Assembly (NCBI RefSeq): GCF_012974865.1
Contig: NZ_CP043633.1
Span: 1,674,001-1,738,000 of the forward strand
From: Nonlabens sp. Ci31
GTDB taxonomy: Bacteria > Bacteroidota > Bacteroidia > Flavobacteriales > Flavobacteriaceae
Length of the DNA: 64,000 bases
Direction of reading: 5' to 3'
A program made the translations under genes and the position numbers. The notes under the pieces were generated by a model, which searched no databases, was not told where the DNA came from, and saw nothing but the letters and a program-made list of their open reading frames with translations. Below are positions 1 to 7,327 of the stretch, piece after piece. Every line of letters starts with the position of its first letter. Positions within the stretch are counted from its first letter, which is position 1.

Positions 1-45
1 GCCTTAATTTTCATTTTTAACGATCTCTCTTTCGTATTAGGTTGA

Positions 46-189
46 CACTTTAATAAATTTATCCAACGTTTATCGAAGTACTCCGTGCAGGTAAATCAGT
101 ACCGGCAAACTCCGTACAAGCAAGGCTGGTATCAGATTATTAATGACTTACCTATTTCTAAAGAGGAACAGTTAAAAACTTTTTCCTAG
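46..189 (+). pseudogene. C-terminal fragment of an unrecognised protein
   Basis: An open frame without a start codon runs from a TGA at 43-45 to a TAG at 187-189. It encodes about 47 residues that look protein-like (for example QTPYKQGWYQIINDLPISK). No family was recognised. It lies just left of the IS1595 element, so it may be the 3' end of a gene disrupted or eroded there, or chance. The rest of the first 325 bases shows nothing else that I can support. Confidence 0.2.
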
Positions 190-309
190 TGATTTGCTCA
201 AAGATTTTATTGATTCTCTATAGGTTTGACAAGGCCGTTTCTTGCCTATGAAAAAAAAGATTCTGTAAAATATACCTGTCTTTATTAAAGGAACTTCAAA
301 AATGAAGCT

Positions 310-1290
310 ATTAAAATAATTTGAGTTACACACTTAGCATCTGTTTTATATCTTTATGATAAATTGGTTTAGCTATTACCATTCTTTCTATTGTTTTATG
401 GAATATGCTCTGTTTGGATTGAGATCGATTAATTCTAAAACAGAATTCGTCAAAGTAGCTTTGCACATGCCATTTACTAACATGTGTAGGTATTGCTCTC
501 AACCAAGATTTTAACTGCATAATTACAACATGTAGTTCTTTAAAATTACTTCCGTTATTACTTAGTTTCTGCTCTATATCATAATTCTTTTTAAGTGGAG
601 CATAACCTCTCCATTTATCGGTAACTATTTTTGCAGAGGGATCTATATGTTCTTCAAATATTGGAGTTAGTGATTTAGCTGAGTAATCATCTATAGACTT
701 CACATAAACTCTTTTGATTTTATGTTCGGCGCTCAGTTCTACCGCTATCACTGCTTTTTTCTTTTTTGAATCGTAACTTCTACCTTGCTTGCCTTGTTCT
801 TTTCCCCCTACGGTAAATTCATCTACATGAACTATTTCGGTTAGAGGATATTTTTGACTGCTTTTCATTGACTTTCTAACTTTCTGCATGAAATACCAAG
901 CGGTACCTTGACGGATATCAAATCGCTTTCCCATTTGAACACTGGAAACACTCTTGGTACTAGTACTCATTTCAAACACAACGCAGAATGCCTTTTGCAA
1001 ACCAAATTTAACCTTATGAAACAAGGTGTTTGCAGTGGCGCTTTCAACGTGATTGCAACTGTAACAGTGATATCTATAACCAGATTTTTCACAGCCCTTA
1101 GTGTGACCACATTTTGTACATGTAAAACCATCCTGCCATTTTATTTTTGCTAAATATGCTTTACAAGCATCATCATCTGGCAGTTCTTTCACAAAACTCA
1201 GTATATTTTGACCTTTAAATACTTCCATAACCCGTGTTATTAATGATAACAAGATACGGAAACTATATGACTAACTCAAAAAATAATAAT
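310..1290. mobile_element. IS1595-family insertion sequence
   Basis: The transposase gene is bracketed by an imperfect 19-bp inverted repeat. The left end lies at 310-328 and reads inwards to TTTGAGTTA; the right end at 1272-1290 carries the complement, with about 15 of 19 positions matching. The left repeat overlaps the transposase stop codon. I did not identify a target-site duplication, so the exact ends are inferred from the inverted repeat alone. Confidence 0.55.
326..1228 (-). CDS. IS1595-family transposase
   Basis: The product is about 300 residues, the usual full length for this family. The N-terminal part carries a zinc ribbon (CTKCG near residue 37, then CYSC). The core has the DDE-type blocks HVDEF and IVTDKWRGY, followed by FKELHVV and a HVSKWHVQSYFDEFCFR block typical of the ISPna2-like group. 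It would catalyse cut-and-paste transposition. I chose the start MEVFKGQN at 1228 because eight residues of upstream extension lie outside the family alignment as I know it. The gene looks intact and may be active. Confidence 0.9.
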   Translation of the reverse strand: MEVFKGQNILSFVKELPDDDACKAYLAKIKWQDGFTCTKCGHTKGCEKSGYRYHCYSCNHVESATANTLFHKVKFGLQKAFCVVFEMSTSTKSVSSVQMGKRFDIRQGTAWYFMQKVRKSMKSSQKYPLTEIVHVDEFTVGGKEQGKQGRSYDSKKKKAVIAVELSAEHKIKRVYVKSIDDYSAKSLTPIFEEHIDPSAKIVTDKWRGYAPLKKNYDIEQKLSNNGSNFKELHVVIMQLKSWLRAIPTHVSKWHVQSYFDEFCFRINRSQSKQSIFHKTIERMVIAKPIYHKDIKQMLSV

Positions 1291-1310
1291 ACGATATTAT
1301 CCTATATGAC

Positions 1311-1340
1311 TTGTAGGGTTTAAATAAAGCTGTATATTCG
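1311..1340 (+). promoter_or_regulatory. Candidate Bacteroidetes promoter for the structured RNA
   Basis: A TTG at 1311-1313 is separated by 19 bases from TATATTCG at 1333-1340, one mismatch from the TAnnTTTG -7 consensus. Transcription would begin near 1346, just before the structured region. This is a motif match only. Confidence 0.35.
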
Positions 1341-1345
1341 TGATG

Positions 1346-1484
1346 TTAAGTTTTAACAAATTGTTTTGGATAGGTCAAATACCGCGAGTTGCTTACAATA
1401 TTAAGATGGGCTGTTTTCTTATTTTAACATCTCGTGGTTGACCGTTCAAAAAATCCCATCTCCATCCTTTGTGATGGATTTTTT
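1346..1484 (+). ncRNA. Candidate structured small RNA with H-type pseudoknot and terminator
   Basis: A 12-bp stem forms from GGTCA (1373-1377) plus CCGCGAG (1382-1388) with CTCGTGG (1431-1437) plus TGACC (1439-1443); AATA is bulged on one side and T on the other, and there is one G-U pair. In its 42-nt loop, GATGGG (1405-1410) is complementary to CCCATC (1455-1460) downstream, giving a 6-bp pseudoknot. A terminator hairpin follows at once. No open reading frame is visible. It could be a stand-alone sRNA of about 140 nt or a leader acting on the reductase gene 130 nt downstream. I cannot assign it to a known riboswitch or RNA class. Confidence 0.4.
1461..1484 (+). terminator. Rho-independent terminator
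   Basis: TCCATC (1461-1466) pairs with GATGGA (1473-1478) around a 6-nt loop and is followed by six T. It closes the structured RNA candidate. The same arms could compete with the pseudoknot strands, which leaves room for a switch. Confidence 0.55.
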
Positions 1485-1615
1485 GTTTTTACCCATTTTT
1501 CAAAAAGAATCTCCTTTCAACTTCTTTCTGTAATCATAGAATTCCGTTAATCATTTGCTTAACTAGTGAATGATGACGACCTTTGCATCGCTAAAATAAT
1601 AGCCTTAAAGTTGCT

Positions 1616-2695
1616 ATGGAACAAGATATGATCACCACAGATATATTAATAATAGGTGCTGGACCTACAGGTCTATTTGCCGTTTTTGAAGCTGGATTAT
1701 TAAAGCTCAAATGCCATTTAATTGATGCACTGGCACAACCAGGCGGACAGTGTTCAGAATTGTATCCCAAAAAGCCTATCTATGATATTCCAGGTTTTCC
1801 AGAAGTTCTTGCAGGCGATTTAGTGACCAATTTGATGAAACAAATTGAGCCTTTTCAGCCTGGCTTTACATTAGGGGAGAGAGCAGAAACTATCGATAAA
1901 CTCGAAGACGGTACTTTTATAGTTACAACGAGTAAAGGAACCAAGCATCATGCAAAAATAGTCGCTATTGCCGGCGGTTTAGGTTCTTTTGAGCCTCGTA
2001 AGCCTGCTATAGAAGGAATTGCGAGGTATGAAGACAAAGGTCTTGCTTATATGATCAAGGACCCAGAAGTTTACAGAGATCAAAAAGTGGTTATCGCTGG
2101 TGGAGGAGACTCGGCACTAGATTGGTCGATTTTCCTTGCTGATGTAGCCTCTGAGGTAACACTGGTGCACAGAAGGGAAGAATTTCGTGGGGCACTAGAT
2201 AGTGTGGAGAAAGTTCAAAATCTTGTAGATGAAAATAAAATAAGGTTGGTCACACCAGCTGAAATTTTAGACATTAAAGGAGAAGATAAAGTACAATCGG
2301 TTTTACTACAACATAATGACGAAGCTAAGCGTATGGAAATCATCGAGTGTGATGCTTTTATACCCTTATTTGGTCTAGCACCTAAGTTAGGTCCCATTGG
2401 AAATTGGGGGCTAGAAATAGAAAAAAACGCGATCAAAGTAGATAACACCTTGGATTATCAAACTAATGTTCCTGGAATTTATGCCATAGGAGATGTTAAT
2501 ACGTATCCAGGTAAATTAAAATTGATTCTTTGTGGTTTTCATGAAGCAACTCTGATGTGTCAAAGTGCTTACCAACGCATTTTCCCAGAAAAGCGTTATG
2601 TCATGAAATATACAACTGTAGGAGGTATAGACGGTTTTGACGGATCTCGCAAAGAGGCAGAAAAAGCAGTGGTTAAGAAAATAGGAAATCATTAA
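1616..2695 (+). CDS. Thioredoxin-reductase-like ferredoxin--NADP+ reductase
   Basis: The 359-residue flavoprotein moves electrons between NADPH and ferredoxin in the cytoplasm. An FAD-binding GAGPTG lies at residues 14-19, PGGQC at 42-46, an NADPH-binding AGGGDSALDW at 161-170 and a second FAD motif YAIGDV near 290. The CxxC disulfide of true thioredoxin reductases is absent, which places it in the YumC-type ferredoxin reductase group. The stop codon overlaps the next start (TAATG), and that gene encodes a 2Fe-2S ferredoxin, its likely partner. The start at MEQD is chosen, although M5 is possible. Confidence 0.9.
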   Translation: MEQDMITTDILIIGAGPTGLFAVFEAGLLKLKCHLIDALAQPGGQCSELYPKKPIYDIPGFPEVLAGDLVTNLMKQIEPFQPGFTLGERAETIDKLEDGTFIVTTSKGTKHHAKIVAIAGGLGSFEPRKPAIEGIARYEDKGLAYMIKDPEVYRDQKVVIAGGGDSALDWSIFLADVASEVTLVHRREEFRGALDSVEKVQNLVDENKIRLVTPAEILDIKGEDKVQSVLLQHNDEAKRMEIIECDAFIPLFGLAPKLGPIGNWGLEIEKNAIKVDNTLDYQTNVPGIYAIGDVNTYPGKLKLILCGFHEATLMCQSAYQRIFPEKRYVMKYTTVGGIDGFDGSRKEAEKAVVKKIGNH

Positions 2696-3015
2696 TGTCT
2701 GATGTAAATATCACTATCATTGATAGAGAAGGAGTAGCGCACCAAGTTCTCGCTCCTACCGACATGAACATGAACCTGATGGAAGTCTGTAAAGCTTACG
2801 ACCTCCCAGTACAAGCGGTTTGTGGCGGTATGGCTATGTGTGCTACATGTCAATGCTATATCATAAGTGATCATGACTTAGGCAAACGTAATGATGATGA
2901 ACAAGCCATGCTATGGGAAGCAGAAAATGTAAAAGACAACTCTCGTTTAGGATGTCAAGTTCCCATTACCGAAGATCTCGAAGGTTTAATTGTTGAACTG
3001 GCTCCAGAGGATTAA
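2695..3015 (+). CDS. 2Fe-2S ferredoxin (adrenodoxin-like)
   Basis: This 106-residue electron carrier has the spacing C-x5-C-x2-C in CGGMAMCATC and a distal fourth cysteine in RLGCQVP, the ligand set of vertebrate-type and Isc-type [2Fe-2S] ferredoxins. It is translationally coupled to the reductase upstream by a TAATG overlap, so the two form a redox pair. Which acceptor it serves, for example Fe-S assembly or hydroxylases, cannot be read from the context. Confidence 0.9.
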   Translation: MSDVNITIIDREGVAHQVLAPTDMNMNLMEVCKAYDLPVQAVCGGMAMCATCQCYIISDHDLGKRNDDEQAMLWEAENVKDNSRLGCQVPITEDLEGLIVELAPED

Positions 3016-3172
3016 ATGCTACCCCTTACTTCCCAATGACTTCTTTAGCCTAATCATAGCAGTGCCACAGGAGCCAGATGAGGTTCATTTAGAACTCTTT
3101 TTATGGCTCTTTATCGATTTATTTTCATCTCTTTAGAAGGAACTTTTCTTTCCTTGTAGTTTCGGTTGTATA

Positions 3173-3924
3173 ATGAATAAGTGTTTCGGTATTTTTATGA
3201 TGCTCGCTTTCGCGAAAGCGGTAACCGCACAAACCCCTCAGAATTTCCTAATGTATCCACGATAGATGTTTCCTTACTGTATGGAAGTATCTTAGAACAC
3301 AATCCAGATATCGCCCATTTAATTACCGATCATCCTACGGGAATCTTGTGGAGTTATAACCGTAAAATATTTGGAGAAGAGGAGTGGCAATCCAGGTATG
3401 GTTTCCCCGTCTGGGGTTTTAGTGCTGCTTGTCAAGACATGAAAACTTACGAGTTAGGGGAAGCTTATAGTGCCTATGCGCACTATAATTTTCATTTTTT
3501 CAAACGCCATTTGCAGTGGAGGAAAGGACAAGGTCCAGCTTATATGACAAAACCTTTTGATGCTATTGAAAACTCTCGTAATAATGCTTACAGAACCAGA
3601 ATAACGAGTACTACCTATTTAAATGCCGTTTATAGAAAAGAAAATATTATGGCAGGATTAGGTTTTCACGCGGGTGTTACCATTATTCACTATTCCAATG
3701 CAAATGTCAGAGCACCTAATAATTCTACCAATACTTGGTTTTTTCAAGCCGGACTTAATTATACGTTGAATCCTGATGCTATTCCTGAATTTAAAACCAG
3801 GAATAAACGTTCGTATTCAGAACCGATCAGCTATAATTTTGTTGTAAGAATGGGGCTTAATGAAAGTGATTATCGCGGTAGTGGACAGTTTCCTTTTTAC
3901 AATTTTTCATCGAGGAACGGCGGC
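3173..3924 (+). pseudogene. Broken PagL-like acyloxyacyl hydrolase (lipid A deacylase family)
   Basis: An ATG at 3173 opens a signal peptide (MNKCFGIFMMLAFAKAVTAQ) that stops at a TAG at 3263. The mature part continues in another frame as TIDVSLLYG, ILEHNPDIAHLITDHP, GLGFHAGVTIIHYSNANV and finally SGQFPFYNF. That order matches flavobacterial acyloxyacyl hydrolases (outer-membrane barrels). The C-terminal third is missing, because homology ends near 3910 and sequence resembling another gene follows. A frameshift of one insertion or two deletions lies between about 3240 and 3270. The 16-bp dispersed palindrome sits inside the signal peptide. It is unlikely to make a working protein. Confidence 0.7.
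3205..3220. repeat. 16-bp palindrome, copy 1
   Basis: A perfect CGCTTTCGCGAAAGCG inside the PagL-like signal peptide, read as LAFAKAV. Confidence 0.9.
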
Positions 3925-4054
3925 ATGGCATATGGATGTAAAACAACACATCACCGGAACCATTTCTGGTTACGGTGATGTGTTTTTAAAGGAACGTCCT
4001 ACAAACGTGAATGTTCAAGAAACAGGTCAAGGTAGGTTGATTATTCCTCAATAA
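3925..4054 (+). pseudogene. C-terminal remnant resembling a DUF2807 (head GIN domain) protein
   Basis: In the frame ending at TAA 4052-4054 the sequence reads ITGTISGYGDVFLKERP and then TGQGRLI. This resembles the last repeat of secreted DUF2807 beta-helix proteins of Flavobacteriia. It abuts the truncated PagL-like gene, which suggests that a deletion fused the ends of two neighbouring genes. The remnant contains a hairpin (arms 3946-3956 and 3973-3983) followed by T residues that may now terminate transcription. The family match is from memory and tentative. Confidence 0.4.
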
Positions 4055-4654
4055 TTATTTTAATACGATAGGAAGCTCGGTTCTGAATTTCCCCCATCCA
4101 GTTTTTAAATGAACGACCTTGTCATTATTAGGAGAGTAAAGCGCGATACTTAAATTTTCAATACTTTCCTCACTCATCGTAACAGGAACGCTTACAGTTA
4201 CTAGGTCCATTTCTGGTTTATGAGAATAATTTCCCCATCCATCGTTTTCTGAATTGATGTGAAAGGTCCATTCTTTTTCAGTAGGGGTTACTACTACAGA
4301 ATAACGTCCTGCTTTTACTAGTTTTCTACCTATCATGGCATCTTGCATCAAGAGTAATTCAGTACTTTCATTAGCACCTAATCTCCAGGATTTACCATAA
4401 ACGGTAATGCCGTCTTCCTTTTTGTCTTCTGTTGTGAAAATGTTGCGACCTTTTAAAGAAGGGCGACTGTAAAGAACTCTAATTTTAGGTTCCATTGCCA
4501 TTTTTGCTTCTTCAGTTTTTGCAAACTGTCTTTTTGGTGCTTGTGCTGGAAAGAAAGCGGCATCCATTGGACTGTTATTTGTTTTGTCAAAATCTTGAGC
4601 AAAAAGTGATGAGGTAGATAGAATTACGGCTAGTAATAAAATATATTTTTTCAT
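4055..4654 (-). CDS. DUF2911 domain-containing secreted protein
   Basis: The 199-residue product begins with a clear signal peptide (MKKYILLLAVILSTSSLFAQ), which decides the start at 4654 over an upstream in-frame ATG. The body has DUF2911 hallmarks: IRVLYSRPSLKGRNIF, YGKSWRLGANESTEL and a WTFHINSENDGWGNY segment. The domain is common in Bacteroidetes envelope proteins. Its function is unknown. It is monocistronic as far as can be seen and ends against the convergent remnants on the plus strand. Confidence 0.85.
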   Translation of the reverse strand: MKKYILLLAVILSTSSLFAQDFDKTNNSPMDAAFFPAQAPKRQFAKTEEAKMAMEPKIRVLYSRPSLKGRNIFTTEDKKEDGITVYGKSWRLGANESTELLLMQDAMIGRKLVKAGRYSVVVTPTEKEWTFHINSENDGWGNYSHKPEMDLVTVSVPVTMSEESIENLSIALYSPNNDKVVHLKTGWGKFRTELPIVLK

Positions 4655-4735
4655 GATGATGTTTTTTATAAATGTTAAAAATAAAGACAACCTATAAGTA
4701 ACGGGTCACTTTAACAAATCTATAAGAGTTGAGTT

Positions 4736-5542
4736 CTACTGGAATTGAGTGCTGTACAACATCAAACCACTAGGCGGAGCGATGTGTGAAAGGTGAATTT
4801 TAAGACTGCCATCTAGCGTTTCTTTAAATTCTTCAAGAGTGAATTTGTGCATTCCCAAATCAAATAACATCCCCATCATTAAACGCACTTGATGGCGTTT
4901 AAAACCTGCTCCTTTTACTCTGAAAACAAAACTTTGTTCTGGAAAGAAACTCGCAGTGAAAAGTTCATTTTTTTCTATCAGAGCGCTTTCTATAGTCACT
5001 TTAGTTTCTGTGGTGTCAGAAGGTTTATAGGTGTAGGACCAAAAATCGTGGGTGCCTTCAAAAAGTCTTGCTGCTTCTTTCATTAATGATAAATCAAGAG
5101 GTGCTTTCATATACACCATCATAGAAGCACAAAAAGGATGGAATTTCTCTCCATGAGAAAAGAGATAGATGTATTCCTTGATTTTAGGCGCTTGTATCAC
5201 GTTAAAATCCTTGTTGGTTTTCTCGATTTCTAAAGCTCTAATATCACTTGGTAGATTTTGATTGAAGTCTATCAAGAATTGATTGATTTCTAATTCTTCA
5301 GAATCATCTAGAAATAGTTCGATCCAAGTCTCGTTCACAGAAACCTTAGCGTCTGTTCTACCAGCAGCAAGTACTTTAAAGTTGTAATGGTCAAATACAT
5401 ACCTTAAGGTTCTTAAGACCATGCGTTCTACGGTTGGTATGTTATTAGGTTGTTTTTGCCAGCCATGAAATCTAAATCCTAGGTACTGCAACTTGATCAG
5501 AAAAAACTGACGGTTATTTTGAGCAAAGGGTCCTGGGTTCAT
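4736..5542 (-). CDS. truA: tRNA pseudouridine synthase, TruA family
   Basis: TruA converts uridines 38-40 in tRNA anticodon arms to pseudouridine. The 268-residue protein has FFLIKLQYLGFRFHGWQKQP near the N-terminus and AGRTDAKVS, with the catalytic Asp at residue 64. The usual motif is GRTDAGVHA, so the HA that follows is changed to SV. GFKRHQVR and a SHIAPPSGL-type end are present. The variant motif suggests a TruA paralogue group known in Flavobacteriia, so the exact target site is less certain. Its start overlaps the end of the upstream gene by ATGA, indicating translational coupling. Confidence 0.8.
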   Translation of the reverse strand: MNPGPFAQNNRQFFLIKLQYLGFRFHGWQKQPNNIPTVERMVLRTLRYVFDHYNFKVLAAGRTDAKVSVNETWIELFLDDSEELEINQFLIDFNQNLPSDIRALEIEKTNKDFNVIQAPKIKEYIYLFSHGEKFHPFCASMMVYMKAPLDLSLMKEAARLFEGTHDFWSYTYKPSDTTETKVTIESALIEKNELFTASFFPEQSFVFRVKGAGFKRHQVRLMMGMLFDLGMHKFTLEEFKETLDGSLKIHLSHIAPPSGLMLYSTQFQ

Positions 5543-6084
5543 AAATCTAAAAAATCATCTGGATCGAAAGGAATATCATCATCATCATCATCATCGGGAT
5601 CGTCATAATTTACACCGGGCGGGTTAAAAAGTCCCCAGCGATCTATTTTATAGTTTTCTGGATCAAAGGACTTTACCCATTCTGCAAAGAGAACCCTGAA
5701 TCCCTCCATTTCTATACGCAGTAAATCTAGGTATTCTATGTCTTTGAAACCGGCTAATTGCAATCCAGAAGCATCCGTTAGGATTTCTCTTGCGGCTTTT
5801 CTTATAACCGCTGCATTTTCCATGCGTATATCGTAGAGATTTACACTTTCAGCACCAGCAATTTTTGCAGGAATCATTAAGGCGTTCGAAATCATAGACT
5901 CTTTATTGTACTTAAATAATTGCTGTAGGAATTCTTGATCTTCTACCTCTTCTTCAAGGACTTCTAGATCTTCAGTTTCAGCACCTTTTAGTAAACTTCT
6001 TACAAGAGTAGAAATTTCTTGAGCCTTTATATAAACAGGAAGTTTTTCATGTCTTGTTATATCATAGTCATCATCGTCAAACAT
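5539..6084 (-). CDS. Conserved hypothetical protein with acidic C-terminus
   Basis: The 181-residue soluble protein starts at MFDDDDYD (6084); a further upstream ATG is possible but adds residues unlike the rest. It is largely helical in appearance, with an acidic stretch near residues 45-55 and a C-terminal run of seven aspartates before IPFDPDDFLDL. No signal peptide, membrane segment or known domain was recognised. It overlaps the truA-family gene by 4 nt, which suggests co-translation and perhaps a link to RNA modification. That link is inference from position. Confidence 0.75.
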   Translation of the reverse strand: MFDDDDYDITRHEKLPVYIKAQEISTLVRSLLKGAETEDLEVLEEEVEDQEFLQQLFKYNKESMISNALMIPAKIAGAESVNLYDIRMENAAVIRKAAREILTDASGLQLAGFKDIEYLDLLRIEMEGFRVLFAEWVKSFDPENYKIDRWGLFNPPGVNYDDPDDDDDDDIPFDPDDFLDL

Positions 6085-6094
6085 TGCGTTAAGT

Positions 6095-6766
6095 TTAAAA
6101 GTAAAAATAATCATTTCTTACACCATTCCACTCTGCATAGAACTGGTCTAGAAAACCTAGCATATAATCATGACGTTGTTGAGCGACCCTTTTCCCAGTT
6201 TCGGTATTCATCAGGTCTTTTAAAAGCAACAACTTTTCATAGAAATGATTGATAGTAGGAGCGGTACTCTTTTTATATTCTTCTTTAGTCATGCGGAGAT
6301 CTGGAGCGATACTGGGGTCGTAAATAGACCTGTTTTTAAATCCGCCATAATTAAAGGTACGAGCAATTCCTATAGCGCCTATCGCGTCAAGACGATCTGC
6401 ATCTTGAACGATGTCTAATTCTTTACTCGTAAATTCTTTACTCTGTTGCCCACCTTTGTAAGAGATGTATTTGATAATATTTTCTACATGTGCAATAATA
6501 TCTTCTGGTAATTCTAGCGTTTCTAGAAATTCTCTCGCTACTTGTGGCCCAACCGTTTCATCTCCGTCGTGAAATTTGGAGTCGGCTATGTCGTGCAATA
6601 GGGCCCCTAATTCTACTACTGCGGTAGTACAATCTTCTCCTTGTGCAATTAGCTTTGCATTTTTCCACACCCGTTCTATATGGAACCAGTCGTGTCCACC
6701 TTCGGCATTTTGTAATTGCGTTTTTACAAATTGTATGGTTTTTTCTATTACTTGTTGTTGAGTCAT
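6095..6766 (-). CDS. HD-domain phosphohydrolase
   Basis: The 223-residue protein starts at MTQQQVIEK. It shows the metal-binding pattern of HD phosphohydrolases: H25-x3-H29 (HDWFH), the HD doublet at 58-59 in LLHDIAD, and D122 in QDADRLDA. YedJ-like family members hydrolyse phosphate esters of nucleotides or phosphorylated metabolites; the substrate here is unknown. An ORF extension of about 60 codons upstream crosses a dispersed repeat at 6799 and is not part of the protein. It ends 10 nt before the next gene, so the three genes may be one transcript. Confidence 0.85.
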   Translation of the reverse strand: MTQQQVIEKTIQFVKTQLQNAEGGHDWFHIERVWKNAKLIAQGEDCTTAVVELGALLHDIADSKFHDGDETVGPQVAREFLETLELPEDIIAHVENIIKYISYKGGQQSKEFTSKELDIVQDADRLDAIGAIGIARTFNYGGFKNRSIYDPSIAPDLRMTKEEYKKSTAPTINHFYEKLLLLKDLMNTETGKRVAQQRHDYMLGFLDQFYAEWNGVRNDYFYF

Positions 6767-6798
6767 TGTTGGTTTTTGATTCGCTTTCTTTATTGTTT

Positions 6799-6890
6799 CG
6801 CTTTCGCCCAGAGCGGCCTTAGGATAAACTTCTATTCTAAAAAGGAGAATAGGAAGCAAGACAAAAGAAATTGATGCCGCACTCGTTAGC
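6799..6890 (+). repeat. Long dispersed repeat, copy 1
   Basis: It begins with the half palindrome CGCTTTCGC, continues through GATAAACTTCTATTCT and a small hairpin (CTATTCT/AGAATAG), and ends with GATGCCGCAC. It lies directly upstream of the HD gene. Other copies are at 11750, 15056 and 23849. Confidence 0.65.
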
Positions 6891-7009
6891 ATTGAGTTTA
6901 TCTCAATGTTTCGGTACGAAAGCAAAATTATTAAAAAGCCCTTTATCATCACTTAAATTTGCGATCTAAATTTGATTTACACAGCTTTTTAACCATGACA
7001 GAACAATAA

Positions 7010-7327
7010 AGAGAGACGCTGGAGCGACTGACTGATTTTTGCAAGGCCCTAGACTTTTTAATCCATTCTGATGTAACAGGATCTGTAAATATTACTGCGC
7101 CTAATCCTAGACGTAATAAGGAATTCATGAGTGTTTTGAGAGGTCAGCTGTCGGTTCCCATAGGGATTTCTCAACCGGTATGGTTGTTAGAGTTGGCCAG
7201 TGTGGTGATCAAAACAGAGACAGAATTATTACTCAAGAGCAGGTATGTGTATCCGCAGCGATTGCTGGATACTGGTTTTAAGTTTGAGTATGAATCGGTT
7301 GAGGATTGTTTGAAGGAGTTAGTCTAA
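7010..7327 (+). pseudogene. C-terminal remnant of a TIGR01777-type epimerase
   Basis: The open frame starts just after a TAA at 7007-7009. It encodes FCKALDFLIHSDVTGSVNI, APNPRRNKEFM and LLLKSRYVYPQRLLDTGF, the C-terminal (DUF1731) part of TIGR01777 sugar-nucleotide epimerase-like proteins. The NAD-binding N-terminal two thirds are missing. An ATG at 7127 could start a 66-residue piece, but that would lack any fold core. Its stop overlaps the convergent peptidase gene. This is a deletion remnant. Confidence 0.7.

Noticed and set aside
1381..1470. tRNA or tmRNA end near GTTCAAAAAATCC
   Set aside because: The T-arm-like string lacks the flanking stem and there is no acceptor stem or CCA. The pseudoknot reading explains the pairing better.
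6767..6952. N-terminal extension of the HD hydrolase
   Set aside because: The extra codons run through the dispersed repeat at 6799 and have no resemblance to the family.
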